Counted from the stretch's first letter, positions 53,360 through 62,929 are shown. The stretch is DNA of 64,000 nt from Rhizobium pisi (GCF_003938655.1 NZ_RJJT01000025.1:1-64000), one strand, 5' to 3'. Translations and numbers: made by a program. Notes: generated by a model from the letters alone, not told the origin.

Positions 53360-54148
53360 ATGCAACAGGATGACGTCACTTTGGATGGACGGACTGATAG
53401 TCTTCGGCCCCTGGCTGGACAAGTAGCGCTTTTAACCCGAGCGGATGAAGGGGTCGGCATGGCCACTGCTGCCGCGCTAGCTCAGTGCGGCGCCAATCTG
53501 GCATTGACGCTTATTGACACGGAGGTTGAGTCTGCTTCGCTGGACGAACTCCGCCGCATTGGCTGTAAAGTCGTGGTGTTTAGAGCACCCACGGATTGTA
53601 GTTCGACACAGCATACCCAGCTGGTTCGACAGGTTATCGCGGAATTTGGCAAGATTGACGTCTTGGTCGCTAACTCTGAGTATCGTGTTCAATGGCAAGT
53701 TGACGACGATGACCTCGATGAGGACCAGGTTGAGCTGCAATATTCTATGAACGTCAAATCTAACATCGCGCTGATTCGAGCAGTGATACGGGTCATGACC
53801 AGTGGTGGGCGCGTTATTGCCCTTGGTTCTAGCCTCGCGGATCGTGTCGGAACCCCGGGCCTTGCCGATTTTGCGGCAACTCGTGCCGCGTTGGCCGCCT
53901 TCTGCAAGGGCGCGGCGCATGATCTGGGACCACGCGGAATCTCGATTAACGTCGTCCAGATGGGCGCCATCGCTTTCGACGCCGTTGCAGTTTCACCGGA
54001 CATCATCGAATCCGAACGTGCTTCAACTGCCCTCAAGAGGCTTGGAACGCCATCGGAAGTGGCAAGTGCAATCACATTTCTTGCTGGGCCGAGCGCCTCT
54101 TTCATCACAGGCAGCGTGTTGAACGTCGACGGTGGGTATAACGCATAG
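53360..54148 (+). CDS. SDR-fold protein with catalytic Tyr and Lys replaced
   Basis: This 262-residue protein has the SDR fold with VNVDGGYNA-like end (LNVDGGYN) and an intact NVxS-like region, but key residues differ. The Tyr-x3-Lys is Phe171-x3-Arg175 in DFAATRAAL, the cofactor loop TGxxxGxG is TRADEGVG, and NAG is NSE. Catalysis is therefore unlikely; a regulatory or scaffolding role is possible. The ATG at 53360 gives a normal SDR start; the frame opens at 53246 with a weaker extension. It is divergent from the AraC-type regulator. Confidence 0.75.
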   Translation: MQQDDVTLDGRTDSLRPLAGQVALLTRADEGVGMATAAALAQCGANLALTLIDTEVESASLDELRRIGCKVVVFRAPTDCSSTQHTQLVRQVIAEFGKIDVLVANSEYRVQWQVDDDDLDEDQVELQYSMNVKSNIALIRAVIRVMTSGGRVIALGSSLADRVGTPGLADFAATRAALAAFCKGAAHDLGPRGISINVVQMGAIAFDAVAVSPDIIESERASTALKRLGTPSEVASAITFLAGPSASFITGSVLNVDGGYNA

Positions 54149-54330
54149 CCCGCTTGTTCACGCAGAGGTTCGTTGAACCCATGAACCAGTTGGTTTATAG
54201 GCCATTCTAATATCAAGAATGGGCTGAGCATGAGAGTGGCATCCTTACAAGCGTTGGACCTTTCAGCTTCAGCAGCGGGTGAAAACGACCGCGTTTTGTT
54301 AGTTTCTTGGCCGACCAGGTCCAGCGACTC

Positions 54331-57087
54331 ATGACTGTACTAAGATTTGGTCGTTTCGAACTCGATATTGCTCATCGTAGCCTCTCCGAGTCGGGAAAAA
54401 TCCTTCACCTTGGCGGGCGTGCTTTCGACATTTTGGCCGTTTTAGTTGCACGAGCTGGGCAGATCATCAGTAAAGATGAACTGATTAGAGCCGTTTGGAC
54501 GTCCACGACCGTCGACGAAGGCGCTCTGCGCGTCCATATGGTGACGCTCCGAAAGTTGTTGGGGGATAGAGAGGCCGGGCGGTATATCGAAAATATCCCT
54601 GGACGTGGCTACGCCTTTGTCATGCCGGTCCAATCTGTTGAAGACGGCGAGAGCAGCAGCAATGTGCAGCCGGTTGCGATCCCAAAAGCAAACATCTCAA
54701 GCAATCTACCTCGTCTCGCTGGACGATTGATCGGCCGGGAGACTTTCGTTGAGGAGACCGCACGACTTCTGGCCTCTAGCCGCCTGGTCACGATCGCTGG
54801 TGCTGGAGGAATTGGAAAAACATCCGTGGCTCTCGCTATTGGCGAGATCCTGAGCGAGTCGCGGCCGGTGCTGTTTGTAGATCTTGCTGCGCTCACCGAC
54901 GGGCGGCTCATCATGCCGACACTTGCTTCGCTGCTTGGAGTCACAGTGTTTTCGGACGACGCCGAGCCCGCCGTGTTGCGGGCATTGGAAGATAGCAATG
55001 TTCTGCTTGTTTTCGACAACTGCGAGCACCTTATTCTCGAGGCCGCGTCTTCGACCGAAGACATTCTGACTGCCACGCCTAACGTATCGATCCTGGCTAC
55101 CAGCCGTGAACCCCTGCGCGTTTCAGGCGAGAGGATCCGGCAACTGCCTTCGCTGGTCATTCCGCCGGAGGACGCCACCAACGCTGATTGGTCCTCGTTT
55201 TCAGCGATGGAACTCTTTATCGACAGGATGATGCTTTCATCTGACGTTGAAAGTTTTGATCGGCCTGAGGATTTTGAAACCGCTGCGTCAATCGTCAGGC
55301 GGCTTGATGGAATTCCGCTGGCGATCGAATTTGCAGCCTCTCGCGTCGCTCACCTGGGGCTTGCCAATCTTGCCAACTCCCTGGATGACCCGCTGACCGT
55401 GTTGCGACGGGGGCGCCGTACCGCCCCACCCCGCCAACAGACCCTGCGAGCCACGTTGGACTGGAGCTTCGATAGCCTGACGCCCACCGAGAAATCGCTT
55501 TTCGAATACGTTGCCGTGTTTGCTGGTTCATTCTCGTCGGATGCGGCTCTCTCTGTTAGCGGCGGCCGTCTCTCCGAGGACGACTTCTACGAGGCTTTCG
55601 ACGGTCTGTTCCTGAAGTCATTCCTATCCGTGAGCGCCGGAGACGGAAGCTATCGACTTCTCGAAACGACCAGGCGTTATGGTCTTGAGAAGCTGGAGAA
55701 GAGTGGTCAGTCCGATGCGATCAGAGCCGCACACGCTGTCTATTGTGAAAAGGAGCTGCAAAGCGCGGAAGCCGATTGGAAGGTTCTGGCCACTCCGCAG
55801 TGGATGCGACGCTACTCATCTCTGATCAATGACGTCCGAGCTGCGATACAGTGGAGCGTCGACCATGAACGCGACGCGGATTTCGCGATACGTCTCTCGG
55901 CGAGGTCAACGGTTCTGTGGGCGCAACTCGGCCTCATGAACGAACAAACGAAGGTAGTCGAGCAAGCCTTGGCCAGACTTCCAGGTTCGAAGCACGTAGG
56001 GACACGCATCGAACTGGAGCTTCGGATATCGAGGGGTGGAGCGTTATTCCACGTTCGGGGCTTCCCTGCCGACCCTGAAGCCTTGGCGGAATTCGATCGC
56101 AGTGCCGAGATCGCGGAAGCGCTGGGCGACACGTCCACGTTCATCAGAGCTACGGCTGGCCGAGCCTCCATATGGGTTTCAAACGCGCGATACGCTGAAG
56201 CTATCGATATGGCGCTCAAACTTGGAATTCGGTTTCCCGAGATGTCACTCGGATCTTTCAGCCGGATGCTTGAGCACGGATACTTCTTCCATGGCAACCT
56301 CAAGTTAGCCTCTGATCATGTAGAAGGATCTCTTCGGGATGCTGAAGGGTCTCTGCGACGGACCCTAAACGATGGTGTCGGTTTCGATCAGCGCATCATT
56401 TCCCGAGCAGTGCTGATTTTCGTGAAATTCTTGCAGGGTGACACCTCTGAAGCATTCAGAGAACTCGACTCCGCCATGGAAGAGGCCCGTGCTCTCGATT
56501 ATTCGATATCAACGTGTTTGCTCTTGTTTTTGACGGCATCGCCGATCGCTTTCTTGTCTGGCGATCACAAGCGAGCGGGTGAGTATCTAGATATCGCGGA
56601 GACACTCACCAAAAAGCATGCCCTCCACAGATGGTCGCTGTGGGTGGCCGCCTATCGTTCCCTTATCTCTGATGGCATTCAACGACCAGAAACCGAAGAA
56701 ATTTTCCATTCGGCAGTCGGAATGAGGTTAGAATACCTGCTCGTCCTGGCAGGCGTTCGTGCGCCGTTAGAGGCCCTGGATCGCGGCATAAAAGGAGAAG
56801 GCGGCTGGTGCCGTCCCGAACTACTGCGGATAAAAGCCAAGGTATTAAACGAGTCCGACCCACTTCAAGCCCAGTCGCTGATCAAAGCTGCCCTGGATGA
56901 AGCGCGGCGGATGGAAGCCCCCTTCTGGGAATTGAGGGCGGCCAACACAGCCTATGAACTGGCGGGACCTGATCAGGAGATCACGGCGCGTGCAAAGATC
57001 AAGAGCACTCTCGATAGAGTCGATGGAGCCTATTTGACCGCAGATATTGCAAAGGCACGGGAGATTCTCGACGTGGGTGATCTCTGA
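54331..57087 (+). CDS. Winged-helix (OmpR-type) / STAND ATPase / TPR-like regulator, copy 2
   Basis: This 918-residue protein has the same layout as that at 28561-31287. It has an N-terminal winged helix (LGGRAFDILAVLVARAGQII and LRVHMVTLRKLLGD), an ATPase with GAGGIGKTS, LLVFDNCEH, ATSREPLRVSGERI and LDGIPLAIEFAASR, then a long helical-repeat C-terminus. It is probably an ATP-gated transcription regulator. The ATG at 54331 (after a TTG at 54307) matches the paralogues. It is convergent with the SDR at 57126, which may be its target or functional neighbour. Confidence 0.87.
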   Translation: MTVLRFGRFELDIAHRSLSESGKILHLGGRAFDILAVLVARAGQIISKDELIRAVWTSTTVDEGALRVHMVTLRKLLGDREAGRYIENIPGRGYAFVMPVQSVEDGESSSNVQPVAIPKANISSNLPRLAGRLIGRETFVEETARLLASSRLVTIAGAGGIGKTSVALAIGEILSESRPVLFVDLAALTDGRLIMPTLASLLGVTVFSDDAEPAVLRALEDSNVLLVFDNCEHLILEAASSTEDILTATPNVSILATSREPLRVSGERIRQLPSLVIPPEDATNADWSSFSAMELFIDRMMLSSDVESFDRPEDFETAASIVRRLDGIPLAIEFAASRVAHLGLANLANSLDDPLTVLRRGRRTAPPRQQTLRATLDWSFDSLTPTEKSLFEYVAVFAGSFSSDAALSVSGGRLSEDDFYEAFDGLFLKSFLSVSAGDGSYRLLETTRRYGLEKLEKSGQSDAIRAAHAVYCEKELQSAEADWKVLATPQWMRRYSSLINDVRAAIQWSVDHERDADFAIRLSARSTVLWAQLGLMNEQTKVVEQALARLPGSKHVGTRIELELRISRGGALFHVRGFPADPEALAEFDRSAEIAEALGDTSTFIRATAGRASIWVSNARYAEAIDMALKLGIRFPEMSLGSFSRMLEHGYFFHGNLKLASDHVEGSLRDAEGSLRRTLNDGVGFDQRIISRAVLIFVKFLQGDTSEAFRELDSAMEEARALDYSISTCLLLFLTASPIAFLSGDHKRAGEYLDIAETLTKKHALHRWSLWVAAYRSLISDGIQRPETEEIFHSAVGMRLEYLLVLAGVRAPLEALDRGIKGEGGWCRPELLRIKAKVLNESDPLQAQSLIKAALDEARRMEAPFWELRAANTAYELAGPDQEITARAKIKSTLDRVDGAYLTADIAKAREILDVGDL

Positions 57088-57125
57088 CGGACGGGACGAC
57101 CGCCCGCCAGAAAAAGACGATCAAC

Positions 57126-57884
57126 TTAGCGAGGAATCGGATTGTCGATCAGGCTTTGGTTGAACTGCGTGAAGAAAACGTGTTCGCCGGAACCGGGGTT
57201 GTCGCGCAGCGGTTTGACGATGTCGACCACAATTTCAGGCGAGTCGCTCGCAAGCTTTGTCATGGTCTCCTTGACGAAAGCTTCCAGCGGCATCGCCCGA
57301 GGATCGCCACTCTTCTTGATCAGATCGGTATCAACCCAGGGCGGAGCGATCTCCTGCACCGAAACAGACGTCTCGCGAAGGGCGAAGCGCAGCGACAGCG
57401 AATACGAGTGCAATGCTGCTTTCGTGGAAGAGTAAACGGCATTGTAGGCGATCGGCACGTAGGCGAGCACCGACGTGTTGTTGATGATCACGGCGTCTGC
57501 CTTGGTCTTGAGATGCTCGATTAGTGCAGACGTCATCCGGATCGGACCGAGAAGGTTGGTGTTTACGATGCTTTGGAGACCTGTCTCATCGATCGGACGC
57601 GCGGCGTCATCAAACGGCATGATGCCAGCATTGTTGACCAGGACGTTGAGGCCTGGGTAGTCCGCAATAATGCGCTTTGTCACCGAGTTGATGCTTTCGA
57701 CATCGGTTATGTCCAGCTCGTAAGCCGCCATCCCAGGATTGGCGTTGATGACGTCATCGAGATATGACTTTCGGCGCCCTGAAATGATCACTTGGTTCCC
57801 GAGCTTGTGGAAGGCTTCAGCGAGCCCGCGACCGATGCCGGAACCGCCGCCAGTGATCAAAATGGTGTTTCCCTTAAGGTTCAT
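57126..57884 (-). CDS. Short-chain dehydrogenase/reductase (DltE-like), paralogue
   Basis: This 252-residue classical SDR has TGGGSGIG at 11-18, NNAG near 84-87, Ser138 and Y151-x3-K155. It is the same length as, and strongly similar along its whole length to, the SDR at 16838-17596. It should be an NAD(P)-dependent carbonyl reductase. The ATG at 57884 follows GGGAG. It is convergent with the STAND regulator and lies 214 bases downstream of the MFS-kinase fusion on the same strand. Confidence 0.9.
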   Translation of the reverse strand: MNLKGNTILITGGGSGIGRGLAEAFHKLGNQVIISGRRKSYLDDVINANPGMAAYELDITDVESINSVTKRIIADYPGLNVLVNNAGIMPFDDAARPIDETGLQSIVNTNLLGPIRMTSALIEHLKTKADAVIINNTSVLAYVPIAYNAVYSSTKAALHSYSLSLRFALRETSVSVQEIAPPWVDTDLIKKSGDPRAMPLEAFVKETMTKLASDSPEIVVDIVKPLRDNPGSGEHVFFTQFNQSLIDNPIPR

Positions 57885-58098
57885 TGCTATTCTCCCTGGA
57901 ATAATTGAGCGATGCCGCCCGGCCCTATTCAGGACCGGCGCAGCGTTGGATCGACCAGTCTGGCGGAGAAAAGGCGCTTGGGTCTGCTGGCCCGTGCGCC
58001 GTCGCTGCAATCCGTGTTGGCTCGACAACATCAAGATCGAGCAACGGGGGAGAAATTGCGAGTTAAGGCTTGCTAAGAGTTATTAGGGTCCTTAACGC

Positions 58099-60645
58099 CT
58101 ATTGAGCGGGAATATGCACAATTTCGGAAACCGCTGCAGGGTCGCCTGAAGGCGCGATTGGAAGGACGATTTCGAATATCGCGCCGCCTTCGCCGTGGTT
58201 CCTAGCAGACAACGACCCACCATGGGCTTCAACGATCGTCTTGCAGATTGCGAGGCCCATCCCCATTCCATCACCCTTCGTTGTGAAGAATGGAGTGAAC
58301 ACCTTCGCAATATTAGCTTCATCTATGCCTGTGCCGTGATCCCTTACCGATAGCTTTAAAAACTCTGAGCCATCGCAATGAATTTGCAGCGTGATCTCGC
58401 GCGAGGCGTCAGGCACATCCTTCATTGCATGAAGGCCGTTCGTGATCAGATTTGCGATGACCTGCTGCAGCTCAACCTTATCGGCGACCACGGCGCCGCT
58501 CCTCGCGAAATCAATCCGAACCGTCGTCGCGCTGCTGGTCGTCTCCCTCTCCAGTAAGCTCACGACATCCACGACGAGTTCGCCCAGATCCAGGGTCTCA
58601 GGCCGCTTGCCACCACCCTTCAGCCTCTCGCGGGTTCTCTGGATAATCTGGCTAGCCCTGACGCTGTGTTCGACAGCTCTTTCCGCGGCCTTGGTCGCGG
58701 CCGCCAGATCGGGCGGGTTCGTTTGAAGCCACCGAACGCACGCTTGGGCAAACATGACAACCGCACCGATCGGCTGATTGACCTCATGAGCAATCGATGC
58801 CGAAATTGCGCCGACAGTTGCAACACGGCTCGCGCGTGCGAGTTCGGCTTGAGCAACCAGCAATGCTTCCCTCGCCTGTTCGCGTTGGGTCACGTCGATC
58901 ATGGCGCAGGCGACACGGTCATAGGCCGCGGCATCATCTGGGAAAGCGATATAGAAAACCACGATCACTTCACGCCCGTCGAGGCGCAAAAGCTTGGTTT
59001 CGATCTCCAGATTATGAACCTGGTTCGACATCGCCGTAACGATTGAAACAGCGAGATCATTGCGAGGCGGTAGGAAACGGTCAATTGATCCCAGAACGTC
59101 GCCACGGGACGCGCAGCCCAGTAGCGGGACCGTTGCTTCATTGACGTCAGCAAAGCGTATCAGCTGTGCGCATTCATTGCCAAAGCCAGGATCCGACGCA
59201 AGAAGTGCAGAGATATCGAGCCTATCGTTGCGCATTTTTTCGATGCGTTGATATAGTTCGGCGAGATCAACCTCACATAGTGAGACGTGCGACTGTTCAA
59301 AGATCGAACGGTAGCGCTTTTCACTCTGCGCTAGCGCACCGAGCGTACGGCGCCTTGCGCTGGCATCGAACGCGACCCAACTCATTCCGCCGGTGATGGC
59401 GAGATAGAACCCAACGGCCACGAGACCGCTGTAATCCGCGAGCGCCTGGGCCGCCACCGGCGAGAAAGCACCGCCGATAATACCCCCAATGTTAAAGGCG
59501 ATGGACGTTCCAGTGTACCGAACCCGGGCAGGAAAGAGCCCCGGAAGCCAAGCTCCCAACGGTCCGTTTACGAAGCCCATCGAGAACAGCGAAAACGCAA
59601 GGAACAGGAAAATGACGAAAAGCGATCCGCTGCCCAGCATTGGAGCCAAGGCAATACCCGAAACAATAGTTCCGAAGCAGCCGTAGATAAGAACACGCTC
59701 AGGCTCCATGCGATCTGAAAGCCAACAAGCAAGGACGATGGCGGCGGCCATGAAACCGATCGCGCCTAGCTCGACCATCAGGAAGGTTGGTCGAGAGTAG
59801 CCGAGCGTCGATGTTCCGTAGCCAAGCGCGAATGCTGTTACGGTGTAATATAGCGAAAAGCATGCGACCACGCCGAAAACGCCAGCAACGACGGCGCCCA
59901 TGTGGTCGCGAAGGACCTCGAACAATGGCACGTTTGCTGGCTGCGCCTCAGCCATTGCCTCCTGGAATTCCGGCGTCTCTACTAGATTGAACCGGACCCA
60001 AAGCCCCATTCCGACCAGAGGAGCACTTGCAAGGAAGGGTACTCGCCACCCCCAGTCGACAAACTGCTCCGGTGATAGAGCGAGCGTTAGGCACAGAAAC
60101 AAACCATTGGCGAGAACGAAGCCGATCGGCGCACCGAGCGGCGCAAACATGGCGAAACGAGCTTTCCAACCAGGCGGCGCGTTCTCCAGCGCGAGCAAAA
60201 CAGCGCCAGTCCACTCGCCGCCGAGTGCCAAGCCCTGTCCGAATCGAAGCATGCACAAAAGAAGAGGAGCCAGCCAGCCAACCACAGCGTAAGTCGGCAG
60301 CAGGCCGATTGCCGCTGTGGAGATCCCCATCATGAGTAGCGATGCCATCAAGGTAGTCTTGCGGCCAACCCGATCGCCGAAATGTCCGAAAACAGCTCCA
60401 CCGACCGGGCGGGCAATAAAGGCGATGCCGAAGCTCGCATAAGCGCCTATTAGCTCCAAAGAGCTGACCGAAGCTGGAAAAAACAGCGGACCGAAAATCA
60501 AGCTGGCAGCCGTGGCGTATATGTAGAAGTCGTAAAATTCGACAGAAGTCCCGATGAGGCTGGATAACAGGACCCGAACCGTCATTGGCCGGTCAATGCT
60601 CGGACGAAAACTCCTTGCGGGCGTCAAAATCGCGCTATCGATCAT
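58099..60645 (-). CDS. MFS transporter fused to a PAS/sensor histidine kinase
   Basis: This 848-residue fusion has an N-terminal MFS domain of the metabolite:H+ symporter type (about 20-430, 12 spans, with YDFYIYATAASLIF and FGHFGDRVGRK). A PAS-like region follows at about 440-585, then a histidine kinase with the phospho-acceptor His620 in SIAHEVNQPIG, the N box near N732 (VIANLITNG), and nucleotide loops DHGTGI at 769-774 and GDGMGMGLAI at 791-800. The transporter part may sense or transport a solute and pass the signal to the kinase. The FixJ-like regulator encoded divergently (60857) is the likely partner. The ATG at 60645 is preferred to a TTG at 60678. Confidence 0.87.
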   Translation of the reverse strand: MIDSAILTPARSFRPSIDRPMTVRVLLSSLIGTSVEFYDFYIYATAASLIFGPLFFPASVSSLELIGAYASFGIAFIARPVGGAVFGHFGDRVGRKTTLMASLLMMGISTAAIGLLPTYAVVGWLAPLLLCMLRFGQGLALGGEWTGAVLLALENAPPGWKARFAMFAPLGAPIGFVLANGLFLCLTLALSPEQFVDWGWRVPFLASAPLVGMGLWVRFNLVETPEFQEAMAEAQPANVPLFEVLRDHMGAVVAGVFGVVACFSLYYTVTAFALGYGTSTLGYSRPTFLMVELGAIGFMAAAIVLACWLSDRMEPERVLIYGCFGTIVSGIALAPMLGSGSLFVIFLFLAFSLFSMGFVNGPLGAWLPGLFPARVRYTGTSIAFNIGGIIGGAFSPVAAQALADYSGLVAVGFYLAITGGMSWVAFDASARRRTLGALAQSEKRYRSIFEQSHVSLCEVDLAELYQRIEKMRNDRLDISALLASDPGFGNECAQLIRFADVNEATVPLLGCASRGDVLGSIDRFLPPRNDLAVSIVTAMSNQVHNLEIETKLLRLDGREVIVVFYIAFPDDAAAYDRVACAMIDVTQREQAREALLVAQAELARASRVATVGAISASIAHEVNQPIGAVVMFAQACVRWLQTNPPDLAAATKAAERAVEHSVRASQIIQRTRERLKGGGKRPETLDLGELVVDVVSLLERETTSSATTVRIDFARSGAVVADKVELQQVIANLITNGLHAMKDVPDASREITLQIHCDGSEFLKLSVRDHGTGIDEANIAKVFTPFFTTKGDGMGMGLAICKTIVEAHGGSLSARNHGEGGAIFEIVLPIAPSGDPAAVSEIVHIPAQ

Positions 60646-60815
60646 AAAACTGTAAGCCGTCCCTGGAGTTGTCGCCAAAATGCGTCACTCGCTCCCGTAG
60701 GCTTACGATTTTTCGTAGTCAATGTTGGACCCTCAAAACCGACACCAATGGATAGGGTTGGCTCGCTACGGTCAGCGACGCATTCATATTGACGGGTTCG
60801 ATCCGCAAAAGCTAT

Positions 60816-60831
60816 GTGTCGAGTTGGACAC
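60816..60831. promoter_or_regulatory. Inverted repeat between MFS-kinase and FixJ-like genes
   Basis: Five-bp arms at 60816-60820 (GTGTC) and 60827-60831 (GACAC), six bases apart, lie 25 bases before the FixJ-like ATG in the 211-base divergent region. A response regulator could bind here to control both genes. Such short repeats occur by chance, so this is only a candidate. Confidence 0.25.
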
Positions 60832-60856
60832 GAAATGCTTCTAAAGGGTTTAACCA

Positions 60857-61519
60857 ATGACGACGCGCCCATTCAAATCCGCGGCGGTTAGCCCACCCGA
60901 TAGTTCGGCCGCGTTGGTTATTGTCGTCGATGATGACGATGGTATGCGAGAAGGTCTTCGAGAGATCCTGCAATCGGTGGGGATTGAGACCCTTGGCTTT
61001 GGATCAACTGCGGAACTATTGGGTGAAGCACTTCCTGATCGTCCCGGCTGCCTCGTCCTCGATGTCAGGTTGCCGGGCCTAAGTGGGCTCGATCTGCAAA
61101 CCAAGCTCAATGCATTGGGCAATCAGCTGCCGATCATATTCATGACAGGGTATGGGGACGTCCCAATGAGCGTCAGGGCGATGAAAGCTGGTGCAGTGGA
61201 CTTCCTGACCAAGCCCTTTCGCGACCAAGAAATGCTGGACGCTGTGGCGATTGCCATTGAGAAGGACCGGGCCCGACGCTTAGAGGTTTCGGCGAACTCT
61301 GAAGTTACCGCCTTGGCCGCAACGCTCACCCCTCGCGAAAAGCAGGTGATGGCGGCCGTTGCCACGGGCCTTCTAAACAAGCAGATCGCTCACGAGCTGG
61401 GACTTAGTGAGATCACGGTCAAGATTCACCGCGGAAACGTCATGCGGAAGATGAAAGCCACATCAATCGCCGATCTGATCCGTAAGGTAGACAGCCTGCA
61501 ACCTGCCAGCGTCGGTTAG
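60857..61519 (+). CDS. FixJ-family response regulator
   Basis: This 220-residue two-domain regulator has a receiver with the acidic cluster VDDDD at 24-28, phospho-acceptor Asp69 (LDVRLPGLSG), Thr97 (FMTGYGD) and Lys119 (LTKPF). A LuxR/FixJ helix-turn-helix follows near 155-215 (LTPREKQVMAAVATGLLNKQ and IAHELGLSEITVKIHRGNV). It is divergent from the MFS-histidine kinase fusion and is the probable partner of that sensor. AAAGGG lies nine bases before the ATG. Confidence 0.9.
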   Translation: MTTRPFKSAAVSPPDSSAALVIVVDDDDGMREGLREILQSVGIETLGFGSTAELLGEALPDRPGCLVLDVRLPGLSGLDLQTKLNALGNQLPIIFMTGYGDVPMSVRAMKAGAVDFLTKPFRDQEMLDAVAIAIEKDRARRLEVSANSEVTALAATLTPREKQVMAAVATGLLNKQIAHELGLSEITVKIHRGNVMRKMKATSIADLIRKVDSLQPASVG

Positions 61520-61525
61520 CGAGAT

Positions 61526-62161
61526 CTATCGAGTAAGTTTTCCGCCTGCTATGATAAGATCTTCTACGGTGTCCACGTCGAGGCTGGCCGCGGCGCCGAT
61601 CTCAACTTCGATGATCGAGACGCCAGAGTTCTGAATGATCTGACGAGCGCCGATATCGCCTTTCAACTCCATCACAGAGACACGCAGCGACTGCGGGAGA
61701 ATAGTTGGATTTCCGCGTTTGCCATGAAAAGTGGCGCGGACAATAGCCTTGCCGCCAGAATTCTCAAAAGCCTGGATCAGCATCGCAAGGTGGTCGGCTG
61801 TAAGGCCCGGCATGTCCGCTAACATGATGAGAACCCCATCAGCCGACATAACCTTGGAGGCCGAAAATCCGGCGATCAATGAGGTCGCCATACCATTACG
61901 GTAATGTGGATTGTAGATAGTCTCAACTGGGATACCTGATAAGGCGGCAGAGATTTCATCGTGCCGATGACCCACCACCACAGCAACCGAGCTGGCGCCG
62001 CTCCCCAGCGCCACAATGGCTGAGCGGCGAACGAGGGGAACATTGTCAAACTCTGCCAAGAGCTTGTGCTTTCCGCCCTCGCCCATTCTGCTGGCCGTTC
62101 CGGCGGCGAGCAGGACAACCGCGACCGAAAATCGCTTCGCAGAAGTCGGCGCAACCCTCAC
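61526..62161 (-). CDS. MocA-like molybdenum cofactor cytidylyltransferase
   Basis: This 211-residue protein has the nucleotidyltransferase opening VVLLAAGTASRMGEGGKHKLL, quoted in part, and later LADMPGLTADH, GKRGNPTILP and a GDIGARQII end. MocA adds CMP to molybdopterin to give the dinucleotide form needed by xanthine-oxidase-family enzymes such as that at 47233-49847. It starts with GTG, four bases after a single-domain receiver gene with which it must be co-transcribed. GC-type cofactors (MobA) have a different C-terminus, so MocA is favoured. Confidence 0.87.
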   Translation of the reverse strand: MRVAPTSAKRFSVAVVLLAAGTASRMGEGGKHKLLAEFDNVPLVRRSAIVALGSGASSVAVVVGHRHDEISAALSGIPVETIYNPHYRNGMATSLIAGFSASKVMSADGVLIMLADMPGLTADHLAMLIQAFENSGGKAIVRATFHGKRGNPTILPQSLRVSVMELKGDIGARQIIQNSGVSIIEVEIGAAASLDVDTVEDLIIAGGKLTR

Positions 62162-62165
62162 ACCT

Positions 62166-62525
62166 TCAGCCTTCGATACACTTCACGAGGTCATCTGCAA
62201 GGATGGGCTTTTGCAGCAGAGCTTGCGCTCCACCGGCAAGAGCCTTCCGGATGATGCTTTCGTCCTTCAGGGCCGTCATCATCACTATTCGCATGTCGGG
62301 GTGTTTTTTTCGAACAATGTCCAAAAGTTCGAAACCGCTCATGCCGGGCATATTGATGTCTGACAAGAGCAAGGTGAGACCCTCCTTTTGATCGAAGGTC
62401 AGGAATGACTCACCTGACGGGAATGGCAACGGCTCGTAACCCATCGCCTCCAGGAAGCCGCTTGTTGCCTCAAGGAGCACTTCGTCGTCATCGACGATCG
62501 CTACGGATTTCTTAACGGCAGACAC
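62166..62525 (-). CDS. Single-domain response regulator
   Basis: This 119-residue receiver has VDDDE at 11-15, Asp56 (LSDINMPGMSG), Thr84 (MMTALKD) and Lys106 (LLQKPI), with no output domain. It can accept phosphate and act through protein binding or as a phosphate sink. The MFS-kinase at 58099-60645 may be a source of phosphate. It precedes MocA by four bases; the coupling of a receiver to a cofactor enzyme is unusual. Confidence 0.88.
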   Translation of the reverse strand: MSAVKKSVAIVDDDEVLLEATSGFLEAMGYEPLPFPSGESFLTFDQKEGLTLLLSDINMPGMSGFELLDIVRKKHPDMRIVMMTALKDESIIRKALAGGAQALLQKPILADDLVKCIEG

Positions 62526-62624
62526 TGGGCTTTTCCTTTCACGGCTGCCGATGCAGCCTCGCGGCGACAGTAGGACTTTTCCGAGCCCTCCGAAATCATA
62601 CGATGGTTTGTAGTTTATGTACTG

Positions 62625-62927
62625 CTAATGAAGCGTATTCCCGCCAACGGATACGACCCACTCGCGCCGACGCTGATTTCTGACAGGTGTACCAATCACT
62701 TCGCAGCCGACATTGTTCCGAGAGCGGCTTCCGGCCCGCATGATCTTGCTTCTCTGGAACGGAGATAGAATGCCCTGATAGACGATCTCGTCGGTGAGGT
62801 CTGGAAAATGGATCGGGCTGCGCTCGTATGCAGTCTCCGAGGGCGTATCAAAGACCAAGCCGCTTCCGTATGCTGCAGCTTTCATGATGCCAGAAGAGCG
62901 TGTGATGGTGCCGAGATAGACATTCAT
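62625..62927 (-). CDS. Small hypothetical protein
   Basis: This 100-residue protein begins MNVYLGTITRSSGIMKAA. AAGGAA precedes the ATG at 62927. A C-terminal third rich in Arg and Gly (NVGCEVIGTPVRNQRRREW) suggests nucleic-acid binding, but no family is evident. The same frame is open far upstream to 63359 without a good start. It is co-oriented with the receiver-MocA pair, 99 bases away. Confidence 0.5.
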   Translation of the reverse strand: MNVYLGTITRSSGIMKAAAYGSGLVFDTPSETAYERSPIHFPDLTDEIVYQGILSPFQRSKIMRAGSRSRNNVGCEVIGTPVRNQRRREWVVSVGGNTLH

Positions 62928-62929
62928 AA

